Positions 25,325 to 34,656 of a DNA stretch of 64,000 nt are shown piece by piece. Under the pieces are notes generated by a model that saw nothing but the letters and a program-made list of their open reading frames with translations, did not search any database and had not been told where the DNA came from. The stretch's first letter is position 1. Each line of letters opens with the position of its first letter. Position numbers and translations under genes: made by a program. This DNA is from Nevskia sp. (GTDB lineage: Bacteria; Pseudomonadota; Gammaproteobacteria; Nevskiales; Nevskiaceae), in the NCBI RefSeq assembly GCF_021732705.1, contig NZ_JAKFUM010000006.1:286198-350197 (forward strand), given 5' to 3'.

Positions 25325-26134
25325 ATGATCCGAGTCCAGAACGCCGAGGTCTTCGTCCACCGTCGTGGTCCGCGTGGCGGCACGCCGCTGCTGCTGATCC
25401 ACGGCAATCCCGATTCGCACCGGATGTGGCTGCCGATGATCGAGCATCTGGCCGACCGCTTCGACTGCATCGCCCCGGATCTGCCAGGTTTCGGGGCTTC
25501 CGCGCTGCCCGCAAACAACGACGTGAGCCTGGCCGGCTTCGCGCGCTGGACCGACGACCTGATTGCCGCACTCGAACTCGATCAGCCGGTCGACCTGATG
25601 GTTCACGACATCGGCGGCTTCTATGGTCTGGCCTGGGCAGCCCTGCATCCGGACAAACTGCGGCGGCTGGTCGTCAGCAACACACTGCTGCATGCCGACT
25701 ATCAATGGCACTTCTGGGCGCGGGTCTGGCGGTCCGGACTTGGCGAGCTGTCGATGAAGGCGTTCGACTGGCCGGTGATCGGCCCGACCGCACTCGGCAT
25801 CACGATGCGCATCGGCGGGCCCTTGCTGACCAAGGCGCAACTCGATGAAACCTTTGCCAACTTTCATCCAAAGGCGCGGGCGCAGGTGCTCCGGATCTAT
25901 CGCGAGACCGATCCGGCGAAGTTCGCGCCGTGGGAGCAGCCGATGCTGGCCTGTACTGCGCAGCGGCCGACCCGGGTGATCTGGGGCGCGCGCGATCCGT
26001 TCATTCCGTTGTCGTTCTGCCAGCGCTTCGGCGCTGCCGACGTGCAGGTGCTGACCGATGCCGGTCATTGGGCAGCGGCGGAAGCGCCCGAGCGGGTCGC
26101 GGACCTGGTTCGCGAGCACCTGACGATCGCCTAG
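25325..26134 (+). CDS. Alpha/beta hydrolase with aspartate nucleophile (dehalogenase/epoxide-hydrolase type)
   Basis: This is a 269-residue alpha/beta-fold hydrolase. The oxyanion segment is LIHGNPDSHRMW. The nucleophile elbow reads VHDIGGFYG with Asp95 in place of serine, as in haloalkane dehalogenases, fluoroacetate dehalogenases and epoxide hydrolases. The acid is probably Asp224 (GARDPF) and the base His248 (DAGHWAA). A helical cap lies between about residues 120 and 195. The halide-stabilising or ring-opening residues cannot be assigned by eye, so the substrate is open. The start is the first ATG that precedes the fold; the frame is open upstream. Confidence 0.88.
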   Translation: MIRVQNAEVFVHRRGPRGGTPLLLIHGNPDSHRMWLPMIEHLADRFDCIAPDLPGFGASALPANNDVSLAGFARWTDDLIAALELDQPVDLMVHDIGGFYGLAWAALHPDKLRRLVVSNTLLHADYQWHFWARVWRSGLGELSMKAFDWPVIGPTALGITMRIGGPLLTKAQLDETFANFHPKARAQVLRIYRETDPAKFAPWEQPMLACTAQRPTRVIWGARDPFIPLSFCQRFGAADVQVLTDAGHWAAAEAPERVADLVREHLTIA

Positions 26135-26187
26135 CGATGTTCGTCGCGGATCGCGGCCCGCCGCAGATCGTGCACCGGCCGGGCGGT

Positions 26188-26216
26188 TTGACCGCGGCTG
26201 CCTGCAAAACTAGAAT
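26188..26216 (+). promoter_or_regulatory. Sigma-70-type promoter of rplU-rpmA
   Basis: TTGACC (26188-26193), 17-nt spacer, TAGAAT (26211-26216). It lies about 90 nt before the rplU start codon, on the coding strand. Confidence 0.8.
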
Positions 26217-26306
26217 GTCGAGTTCACGGGGCCGCTCGTGGCTGTTGCTGTCGGCGGGATGGCCTTACAAAAGCAACTAGATGGTTTCATTCTTTTGGAG
26301 TTTTTC

Positions 26307-26618
26307 ATGTACGCCGTCATCAAAACGGGTGGTAAGCAGTACCGGGTTGCCCCGGGCGAGTCCCTGAAGATCGAGACGATCGAAGCCGCTGTCGGCGACG
26401 TCGTCAGCTTCAGCGAAGTGCTGATGGTTGCCGATGGCGACGCGATCAAGGTCGGCGCGCCGACCGTCGCTGGCGCCACGGTCAAGGCGGAAGTCACGGC
26501 CCACGGCCGCGGCGACAAGATCCGCATCATCAAGCACCGCCGCCGCAAGCACTATCACAAAGAGCAGGGCCACCGGCAGAACTTCACCGCAATCACGATC
26601 AAGGAGATCGTCGCCTGA
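26307..26618 (+). CDS. rplU: 50S ribosomal protein L21
   Basis: This 103-residue L21 begins [14 protein letters not shown] and ends with the 23S rRNA-binding part ([20 protein letters not shown]). It has a GGAG site 6 nt before the ATG. It is the first gene of the conserved rplU-rpmA pair, driven by the promoter at 26188-26216; rpmA follows 30 nt later. Confidence 0.98.
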   Translation: MYAVIKTGGKQYRVAPGESLKIETIEAAVGDVVSFSEVLMVADGDAIKVGAPTVAGATVKAEVTAHGRGDKIRIIKHRRRKHYHKEQGHRQNFTAITIKEIVA

Positions 26619-26648
26619 GGGCGACGTTCTTAACGCAGGAGTACAGAA

Positions 26649-26906
26649 ATGGCACACAAGAAAGCTGGTGGTTCAACCCGTAACGGTCGCGATTCGCAGG
26701 CCAAGCGCCTCGGCGTCAAGCGTTTCGGCGGCGAGATGGTGATCGCCGGCAACATCATCATCCGTCAGCGTGGCACCCAGGTGCACCCGGGCGTCAATTG
26801 CGGCATCGGCACCGACCACACGCTGTTCGCGAAGGCCGATGGCCACGTGAAGTTCGTGACCCGCGGTCCGCACGGTCGCAAGTTCGTCGATATCGTCGCG
26901 GCCTGA
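26649..26906 (+). CDS. rpmA: 50S ribosomal protein L27
   Basis: This 85-residue L27 starts [20 protein letters not shown], so the N-terminus that reaches the peptidyl-transferase centre is present without the extra leader seen in Firmicutes. It has an AGGAG site and ends before a very strong terminator that separates it from obg. Confidence 0.98.
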   Translation: MAHKKAGGSTRNGRDSQAKRLGVKRFGGEMVIAGNIIIRQRGTQVHPGVNCGIGTDHTLFAKADGHVKFVTRGPHGRKFVDIVAA

Positions 26907-26921
26907 TCCGCGTCTGCATCG

Positions 26922-26955
26922 CGACAAGGCCCCGCACAACGGGGCCTTGTCGTTT
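26922..26955 (+). terminator. Terminator after rpmA
   Basis: A perfect 13-bp stem (CGACAAGGCCCCG / CGGGGCCTTGTCG) with a 5-nt loop is followed by TTT. It lies 15 nt after the rpmA stop. Confidence 0.93.
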
Positions 26956-26994
26956 CTGCACCCCGTTGTCTCGCTTGCTGCTGCAAGACGTTGA

Positions 26995-28152
<1,158 letters not shown>

Positions 28153-28168
28153 ACTGCAAGACCGAGTC

Positions 28169-29305
28169 ATGACGCAGACGAAAAGCCGTGAAACGCTGAA
28201 TACCAGCCGGCGCTGGGTGATCAAGGTCGGCAGCGCGATGGTCACCGCGCGCGGCCGCGGGCTCGATCGCGAAGCGATCGCCGACTGGTGCGCGCAGATC
28301 GCCGCATTGCGTGCGCAAGGCCGGCAGGTGGTGCTGGTCTCGTCCGGTGCCGTTGCCGAAGGCATGGCGCGGCTTGGCATGAGCAAGCGCCCGACCAACC
28401 TGCATGGCCTGCAGGCCGCCGCCGCCGTGGGCCAGATGGGCCTCGTGCGCGCCTACGAGACCGAATTCGAGAAGCACGGGCTGCGCGCCGCGCAGATCCT
28501 GCTGACCCATGACGATGTCTCCGACCGTGGCCGGTATCTGAATGCACGCGGCACGTTGAACACGCTGCTGGAACTGGGCGTGGTCCCGGTCGTCAACGAG
28601 AACGACACGGTCGCGACCGATGAAATACGACTCGGCGACAACGACACGCTCGGGGCCTTGACCGTCAACCTGATCGAAGCCGACCTGCTGGTGATCCTGA
28701 CCGACCAGCAAGGCCTCTACGACTCGGATCCGCGCAACAACCCGGATGCCAGGCTGCTGTCGGAAGCGGACCTGTCGGACCCGAACCTCGGCGGCATGGC
28801 GGGCGAAACCAAGGGTGAACTGGGCCGCGGCGGCATGCGGACCAAGCTCACCGCGGCGCACTGGGCGGCGCGCTCGGGCGCGGCAACGGTGATCGCCTAC
28901 GGCCGCACGCCGGATGCACTGCTGAAGATTGCCGCCGGCGAGTCGATCGGCACCTTGCTGAAGCCGGCGCAATCGGTGATGGCGTCGCGCAAGCGCTGGA
29001 TTGCCGGCCAGTTGCAGGTCCGTGGCCGACTGACGCTCGACGATGGCGCGGTGAAGGTGCTGCGCGAGCAGGGCCGCAGCCTGCTGCCGGTCGGCGTGCG
29101 GCAGGTCAGCGGCGAGTTCGATCGCGGCGATCTGGTGCTGTGCCTCGATGCCGACGGGCGGGAAATCGCGCGCGGGCTGGTCAATTATGATGCTACCGAA
29201 GCGGCGCGGATCGTCGGCGCGCCCAGCACCGACATCGCCGGGCGTCTCGGCTACCCGGGCGAGCCGGAGCTGATCCACCGCGACAATCTCGTGCTCGCGG
29301 TCTGA
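28169..29305 (+). CDS. proB: Glutamate 5-kinase
   Basis: This 378-residue enzyme phosphorylates glutamate, the first step of proline synthesis. The amino-acid kinase domain (residues about 14-260) has [32 protein letters not shown] and [12 protein letters not shown], followed by [14 protein letters not shown]-terminal PUA domain (about 285-378) is present ([26 protein letters not shown]), as in E. coli ProB. It lies 16 nt downstream of obg, the usual gammaproteobacterial order. Confidence 0.97.
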   Translation: MTQTKSRETLNTSRRWVIKVGSAMVTARGRGLDREAIADWCAQIAALRAQGRQVVLVSSGAVAEGMARLGMSKRPTNLHGLQAAAAVGQMGLVRAYETEFEKHGLRAAQILLTHDDVSDRGRYLNARGTLNTLLELGVVPVVNENDTVATDEIRLGDNDTLGALTVNLIEADLLVILTDQQGLYDSDPRNNPDARLLSEADLSDPNLGGMAGETKGELGRGGMRTKLTAAHWAARSGAATVIAYGRTPDALLKIAAGESIGTLLKPAQSVMASRKRWIAGQLQVRGRLTLDDGAVKVLREQGRSLLPVGVRQVSGEFDRGDLVLCLDADGREIARGLVNYDATEAARIVGAPSTDIAGRLGYPGEPELIHRDNLVLAV

Positions 29306-29537
29306 TCGTTCCGCCGCACGGGTCGCGCCCGCGCGTCCGGACGCTGCAACACGGTCGTCGAACGGCAACAGGGCCGCAGCCGCTGGCCGGCAAGCCGATC
29401 GAGACCCCGATCAAACCCCGGTGAAAGCTGCTGCATCCAAGCGGCAGCTTGGCTGCATCAAACGCGCATTAGCGTTTCCAGCCACCATGACAGATCGGCA
29501 GCGCGCCACGCGCGACCGCCGAACGGGGACTTTCAGG

Positions 29538-30752
29538 ATGAGTGCAATGACCCACAGCGGGCCCGTCAACGGCGTGCGCAGTTTCGGAACCATCTGGAAG
29601 ATCGTCGCGGCGCTCGCGGTGATCGCCGCGCTGGGCGGCGGCCTGGTGCTGCTCCAGTCCGGCGACACGGCGGCACCCGCCGCCGTTGCCAAGGACGGCA
29701 AGACCCCGACCGGCCCGCGCGAACTCGCGGCCGCCGATGTCGCGACCGTCGAGCTTCGAACGCTGGCGCGCGCGCTGCCGCTGTCCGGCTCGCTGACGCC
29801 GCTGGTGCAGACCACGGTCAAGGCCAAGGTCTCCGGCGAGCTGCTGGAGATGACGGTGCGCGAGGGGCAGGCGGTGACCAAGGGGCAAGTGCTGGCCCGC
29901 ATCGACATCAAGAATCTCGGCGCCCAACTCGACTCGCAACGCGCGGCGCTCGAGAAGGCGCGCGCCGACTTGTCGCTGGCCAAGATCAATCGCGACAACA
30001 ACGCCGCGATGCTGAAGGAAAAGTTCATCTCGCAGAATGCCTACGACTCTGCGGCCAGCACTTACGAAGCGGCGGCCGCGTCCGTGCGCGTGGCCGAGGC
30101 CCAGGCGCGGCTGGCCCAGATCGGCGTCGAGGATGCCGTGGTCCGCGCGCCGATCGCCGGCATCGTGTCGCAGCGCATGGCGCAACCGGGCGAAAAGGTG
30201 TCGTCGGACCTGCCGCTGCTCGCCATCGTCGATCTGACCAAGCTGGAGCTGGAAGCACCGGCACCGGCGTCCGAGATTCCGTCGGTCAGGATCGGGCAGG
30301 TTGGCCAGTTCAAAGTCGGCGGCTACGGCGATCGCGTGTTCGAGGCCAAGGTCGAGCGGATCAACCCGGCCACCGATGCCGGCACCCGCTCGATCAAGCT
30401 GTATCTGTCGGTCGACAACAGCGATGGCGCGCTGCGCGGCGGCATGTTCGCGCAGGGCGAACTGGTGCTCGACAAGACCGCCCCGGCGCCGACGGTGCCG
30501 ACCTCCGCCATCCGCAGCGACGCCGGCGTGACCTATGTGCTGGTCGTCGACAACGGCAAGCTGGTACGCCGCACGGTCACCTTGGGCCTCAAGACCGACG
30601 ACAACAGCTACGTCGAGGTCGTGGATGGCCTCAGTGTCGGCACGCAGGTGCTGTCGGCGAAGATCGACACGTTGCTGCCCGGCGCCGAGATCACCATCGC
30701 CAAGGCTGCCGAACCCGGCGCCGCGACGGCTCCGGCCGGCGTTCAGAAGTAA
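29538..30752 (+). CDS. RND efflux periplasmic adaptor (membrane fusion protein)
   Basis: This 404-residue adaptor links an RND pump to an outer-membrane channel. An N-terminal hydrophobic segment (residues about 18-40) anchors it to the inner membrane. The lipoyl/barrel-sandwich halves (VKAKVSGELLEMTVREGQAV and VVRAPIAGIVSQRMAQPGE) flank an alpha hairpin of about 90 residues, followed by the beta-barrel and membrane-proximal domains. I chose the start at 29538, behind GGGGACTTTCAGG; an ATG at 29487 has no site. The permease gene follows 33 nt later. No TolC-type gene is in the window. Confidence 0.93.
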   Translation: MSAMTHSGPVNGVRSFGTIWKIVAALAVIAALGGGLVLLQSGDTAAPAAVAKDGKTPTGPRELAAADVATVELRTLARALPLSGSLTPLVQTTVKAKVSGELLEMTVREGQAVTKGQVLARIDIKNLGAQLDSQRAALEKARADLSLAKINRDNNAAMLKEKFISQNAYDSAASTYEAAAASVRVAEAQARLAQIGVEDAVVRAPIAGIVSQRMAQPGEKVSSDLPLLAIVDLTKLELEAPAPASEIPSVRIGQVGQFKVGGYGDRVFEAKVERINPATDAGTRSIKLYLSVDNSDGALRGGMFAQGELVLDKTAPAPTVPTSAIRSDAGVTYVLVVDNGKLVRRTVTLGLKTDDNSYVEVVDGLSVGTQVLSAKIDTLLPGAEITIAKAAEPGAATAPAGVQK

Positions 30753-30785
30753 TCCGCAAGCCGCGATCACGGAGCGCCAACACGC

Positions 30786-33700
30786 ATGTGGATCACCAAG
30801 ACCAGTGTCAATCAGCCGGTGTTCGCGACCATGGTCATGGTCGCGATCCTGGTGCTCGGCGTGTTCTCGTACCAGCGCCTGCCGGTCGAAAAGCTGCCGG
30901 ATGTCTCGGTGCCGGTGCTCAGCATCTCGGTGCAGTATCCGGGCGCTTCGCCGGAGGCGGTCGAGAACGACCTGCTGAAGCCGATCGAGGAAGTGGTGAA
31001 CTCGGTCGAAGGCGTCAAGCGCATCTGGGGTACGGCGCGCGAAGGTCTGGGCTTCATGTCGGTGGAGTTCGATCTGCAGGTCGATGCCGCCCGTGCGGCG
31101 CAGGAAACCCGTGACAAGGTCGCGCAGATCCAGCCGAGCTTCCCGCGCGATGCCAAGGCACCGTTGATCTCGCGCACCAACAACGACGAGAACCAGCAGC
31201 CGATCATCAATCTGGCGGTCTATTCCGACACGCGCACGCTGCGCGAGGTCTCGACGCTCGTCGACCAGATCATCGTCAAGCGGCTGCAGACCGTGCTGGG
31301 CGTTGGCAACATCGCGATCAACGGTCAGTCCGAGCGTCAGATCCAGATCTTCCTGAAGCCGGATGCGCTGGAGGCATATCGCGTCGGCGTCGATCAGGTG
31401 ATTGCCGCGATCCAGGCCGCGAATCAGGACTTGCCGGCCGGCACGATCAGCCGAGGCGACTCCGAACAGCTGGTGCGGGTCGAAGGGCGCATCAAGGATC
31501 CGGCGGCATTCGCCCGGGTGATCGTCGCGTCGACCGGTGGCACGCCGGTCTATCTCGGCCAGATTGCCGAGGTGGTCGATGGCGAAGCCGAGGAAACCTC
31601 GATCTCGCGCGTCGATGGCCGCCGCGCGGTGGCGCTCGACATCTTCAAGGTACAGGGCTCGAACATCGTCTCGGTCGGCGATGGTGTGGCCGAAAAGATC
31701 GCGCTGCTGAAGAAGGAACTGCCGCCGGACGTCACGATCAAGACCATCTACGCGTCGGTCGACGACATTCGGGCGTCGGTCGAGCAGGTCAAGGAAACGA
31801 TCATCGAAGGCGGCCTGCTGACGGTGCTGATCGTGTTCCTGTTCCTGCATTCGTGGCGCTCGACCATCATCACCGGCCTGACCCTGCCGATCTCGGTGCT
31901 GGCCACGTTCATCGCGCTGCACGCGTTCGGCTTCACGCTGAACTTCCTGACCTTGATGGCGCTGAGCCTGTGCATCGGTCTGCTGATCGATGACGCGATC
32001 GTGGTGCGCGAGAACATCGTGCGCCACCTGCAGATGGGCAAGAGCCATGTCCGCGCCGCACTCGACGGCACGCAGGAAATCGGCGTGGCGGTGATGGCGA
32101 CGACGTTCGCGATCCTTGCCGTGTTCGTGCCGGTGGCGTTCATGAGCGGCATCATCGGTCGCTTCTTCTTCCAGTTCGGCATCACCGTGGCGGTGGCGGT
32201 TCTGGTCAGCCTGTTCGTCAGCTTCACGCTGGACCCGATGCTGTCCGCCGTCTGGCGCGATCCGCCGGAGAACCGCTTCAAGTACGTGCCGTGGCTCGGC
32301 CGTTTGATGGAGAAGGTGGAGCACGGCGTCGAAGCCTTGCACCGGGTCTATGGTCGCGTGCTCGCCTGGGCGCTGCGCACCGAGCGCCGCCGGGTCTGGT
32401 TCCCGCTGTTCGGACTCGCGCATGCGGCGCGCAAGCTCGACTGGCGCCAGATCGGCACGGTGTCGAACCGCGGCATCGTGTTGTGGATCGCCGCCGTCAC
32501 GTTCTTCGGGAGCTTCGGGCTGCTGCCGTTCATCGGCAGCGAGTTCTTCCCGCGCGGCGATGACGGCTTCACTTCGATCCGCATCAACACGCCGATCGGT
32601 TCCAGCCTCGAATACACCAAGGCCAAGGCCGATCAAGTCGAAGTGATCCTGAAGGAATTCCCGGAGATCGAGACGATCGCGACGCAGATCGGCACCGAGG
32701 AAGGCAAGAACTACGCGCGCATGAACCTGCGCCTGGTTGATCGCTGGACGACGCACCGGCGCCCGCAGAAGGACATCGAGAAAGCGCTGCGCGAGCGCGT
32801 GGCGAGCGTCGCCGGCGTCAATCTGACCGTCGGCTTCGGCGGTTCGATCTTCATCTCGCTGCTCGGTCCGGATGCCGGCAAGCTGACCGAGATCACGCAG
32901 GCGGTGATGGTGGAGATGGCCAAGGTCCGTGGCATCGCCGATCTGGAAAGCAGCGAGAAGGGCGGCAGCCCGGGGCTCGCGGTCCGCATCAACAATGATC
33001 TGGCCAGCGACCTCGGTCTGAGCAATGCCCGGATCGGACAGGCACTGCGGCCGCTGATCGCAGGCGACCAGATCAGCCACTGGCTCGGGCCGGACGGCCA
33101 GAACTACGACGTGATCGTGCGTCTGCCGCGCGGCAATCGCGAAATCGCCGGCGATCTCGGTGCGCTGTCGCTGACCAGCACGCGCCTCGACGCCAATGGC
33201 GCGCCGATGCTGGTGCCGCTGCGTCAGGTCGCGGAACTGGCCGAAACGACCAGTCCGCAGCAGATCAAGCGCCAGAACCTGCAGCGTCGCGTGTCGATCT
33301 ACGCCAACGCCGAAGGCCGGCCGGCCGGCGATGTCGGCGACGACGTCAAGAAGATCATCAACAACTGGCCGCTGCCGCCGGGCTACCGCTGGGATATCGG
33401 GGGCCAGCAGGCGGATCAGGACGAATCCGGTCAGGCGGCGCTGGCGGCGCTGGGTCTGGCCGTGATCTTCATCTATCTGATCCTGGCGTCGCAGTTCGGC
33501 AGCTTCCTGCAGCCGATCGCGATCATGGTATCGCTGCCGCTGTCGCTGGCCGGTGTCTTCATCGCGCTGCTGGTCACCGGCACGACGCTGAATATGTTCT
33601 CGATCATCGGCTTCATCATGCTGATGGGTCTGGTGACCAAGAACGCGATCCTGCTCGTCGATTTCACCAACCAGAGCCTGCGCGAGGGCTACGGACTGCG

Positions 33701-34031
33701 CGACGCGCTGTTGCGGGCCGGACAGGTACGTCTGCGGCCGATCATCATGACCACGCTGGCGATGATCTTCGGCATGCTGCCGATGGCGATCGGTGCCGGC
33801 GCGGGTGGTGAGACCAATGCGGCGATGGGCCGTGCGGTGATCGGTGGCGTGATCACCTCCAGCCTGCTGACGCTGGTCGTGGTGCCGGTGCTGTTCACCT
33901 ACCTGCAGCGGATCGGCGAGCGGGCATCGCGCTGGTTCGCATCCGGGGCCGATGACGGCCATCTGCCGCCGACCGTGCGTGGCGGGGGCGCGCCGCTGGC
34001 GAGCCCGATGTCGCCGCGCCGCGACGACTGA
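30786..34031 (+). CDS. RND efflux pump inner-membrane permease (HAE1 family)
   Basis: This 1081-residue AcrB/MexB-type proton-driven transporter starts MWITKTSVNQPVFATMVM and shows the two-fold repeat of six helices plus large periplasmic loops. The proton-relay pair Asp402-Asp403 lies in GLLIDDAIVVRENIV. The second helix bundle has LGLAVIFIYLILASQFGSF and MLMGLVTKNAILLVDF. A charged stretch at about residues 490-560 between the two halves is longer than in AcrB. With the adaptor just upstream it should form a tripartite pump for drugs, solvents or lipids. A UUCG-loop terminator follows. Confidence 0.96.
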   Translation: MWITKTSVNQPVFATMVMVAILVLGVFSYQRLPVEKLPDVSVPVLSISVQYPGASPEAVENDLLKPIEEVVNSVEGVKRIWGTAREGLGFMSVEFDLQVDAARAAQETRDKVAQIQPSFPRDAKAPLISRTNNDENQQPIINLAVYSDTRTLREVSTLVDQIIVKRLQTVLGVGNIAINGQSERQIQIFLKPDALEAYRVGVDQVIAAIQAANQDLPAGTISRGDSEQLVRVEGRIKDPAAFARVIVASTGGTPVYLGQIAEVVDGEAEETSISRVDGRRAVALDIFKVQGSNIVSVGDGVAEKIALLKKELPPDVTIKTIYASVDDIRASVEQVKETIIEGGLLTVLIVFLFLHSWRSTIITGLTLPISVLATFIALHAFGFTLNFLTLMALSLCIGLLIDDAIVVRENIVRHLQMGKSHVRAALDGTQEIGVAVMATTFAILAVFVPVAFMSGIIGRFFFQFGITVAVAVLVSLFVSFTLDPMLSAVWRDPPENRFKYVPWLGRLMEKVEHGVEALHRVYGRVLAWALRTERRRVWFPLFGLAHAARKLDWRQIGTVSNRGIVLWIAAVTFFGSFGLLPFIGSEFFPRGDDGFTSIRINTPIGSSLEYTKAKADQVEVILKEFPEIETIATQIGTEEGKNYARMNLRLVDRWTTHRRPQKDIEKALRERVASVAGVNLTVGFGGSIFISLLGPDAGKLTEITQAVMVEMAKVRGIADLESSEKGGSPGLAVRINNDLASDLGLSNARIGQALRPLIAGDQISHWLGPDGQNYDVIVRLPRGNREIAGDLGALSLTSTRLDANGAPMLVPLRQVAELAETTSPQQIKRQNLQRRVSIYANAEGRPAGDVGDDVKKIINNWPLPPGYRWDIGGQQADQDESGQAALAALGLAVIFIYLILASQFGSFLQPIAIMVSLPLSLAGVFIALLVTGTTLNMFSIIGFIMLMGLVTKNAILLVDFTNQSLREGYGLRDALLRAGQVRLRPIIMTTLAMIFGMLPMAIGAGAGGETNAAMGRAVIGGVITSSLLTLVVVPVLFTYLQRIGERASRWFASGADDGHLPPTVRGGGAPLASPMSPRRDD

Positions 34032-34050
34032 TCGTCGGGTTGGATCAGCA

Positions 34051-34080
34051 ACGACGCGACCTTCGGGTCGCGTCGTCGTT
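34051..34080 (+). terminator. Terminator after the RND pump
   Basis: The 11-bp stem ACGACGCGACC / GGTCGCGTCGT closes on a TTCG tetraloop, with T-containing sequence after it. Its inner 20 bp are the exact reverse complement of the rpsT terminator at 34181-34208. Confidence 0.85.
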
Positions 34081-34180
34081 TGCGCGGGCGGGAAGGCCGG
34101 CAATGCATCGGTGGCCAGCGCCCGGGTTCAAAGCCCTCGAGCGATCGACGGGCTGACAGACAAGAATCGCAGCCACAACG

Positions 34181-34208
34181 AAAAACGCGACCCGAAGGTC
34201 GCGTTTTT
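34181..34208 (-). terminator. Terminator after rpsT
   Basis: The 12-bp stem AAAAACGCGACC / GGTCGCGTTTTT reads with a TTCG loop and a T-run on the minus strand. It lies 18 nt after the rpsT stop. Confidence 0.9.
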
Positions 34209-34226
34209 CTGGACGCTTCGCCCGAA

Positions 34227-34490
34227 TCAGGCGAGGGCGTTGATGTGCGCCAGCAAGCGGCTCTTGTGGCGAGCGGCCTTGTTCTTGTGGATCAGGCCAC
34301 GGTTTGCGTAGCGGTCAAGCACCGGCACCATCGCGGCGTAGGCGGCCTGCGCTTCCGGCTTCGACTTTGCTTCGATGGCGGCAACCACCTTGCGGATGGT
34401 GCTGCGGGTCATCGAGCGCTGGCTGGCATTGCGCTCGCGGTTCTGTTCGGACTGGCGTGCGCGCTTGCGCGCCTGCGGGGTGTTGGCCAA
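34227..34490 (-). CDS. rpsT: 30S ribosomal protein S20, TTG start
   Basis: This 87-residue S20 reads (M)[12 protein letters not shown], then [13 protein letters not shown], with a basic helical make-up and the usual length. The start is TTG at 34490, decided by an AGGAG site 7 nt upstream and by alignment with the family N-terminus; no ATG fits. The E. coli rpsT gene also starts at UUG, and that weak start is part of S20 feedback control. Keeping a TTG here suggests the same autoregulation. It is divergent from murJ, as in Pseudomonas and E. coli. Confidence 0.96.
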   Translation of the reverse strand: MANTPQARKRARQSEQNRERNASQRSMTRSTIRKVVAAIEAKSKPEAQAAYAAMVPVLDRYANRGLIHKNKAARHKSRLLAHINALA

Positions 34491-34576
34491 GGTAAAACTC
34501 CTGAAGCGGTTCGGTGTGACGGGAATTGCGACCTGTCGGCACCTTGAAGCGGCGGCTGACAAAATCGAAGCGCGCT

Positions 34577-34605
34577 AGTATCTTCGCCGACTCCGCCTCT
34601 GTCAA
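34577..34605 (-). promoter_or_regulatory. Promoter of rpsT
   Basis: On the minus strand: TTGACA (34605-34600), 17-nt spacer, GATACT (34582-34577). The -35 is perfect; the -10 matches 4 of 6. It lies about 87 nt upstream of the rpsT start codon. Confidence 0.7.
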
Positions 34606-34656
34606 CGCGAACCGACTCGGGGCGCCGCCGACGCACGCCATCCCCGCTGATCCCGA

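Noticed and set aside
29469-34103. A 1544-codon open frame on the minus strand opposite the RND pair
   Set aside because: It runs antisense to two clearly recognised genes and is rich in Arg, His, Asp and Gln, as expected of a GC-driven shadow frame. It has no motif of its own.
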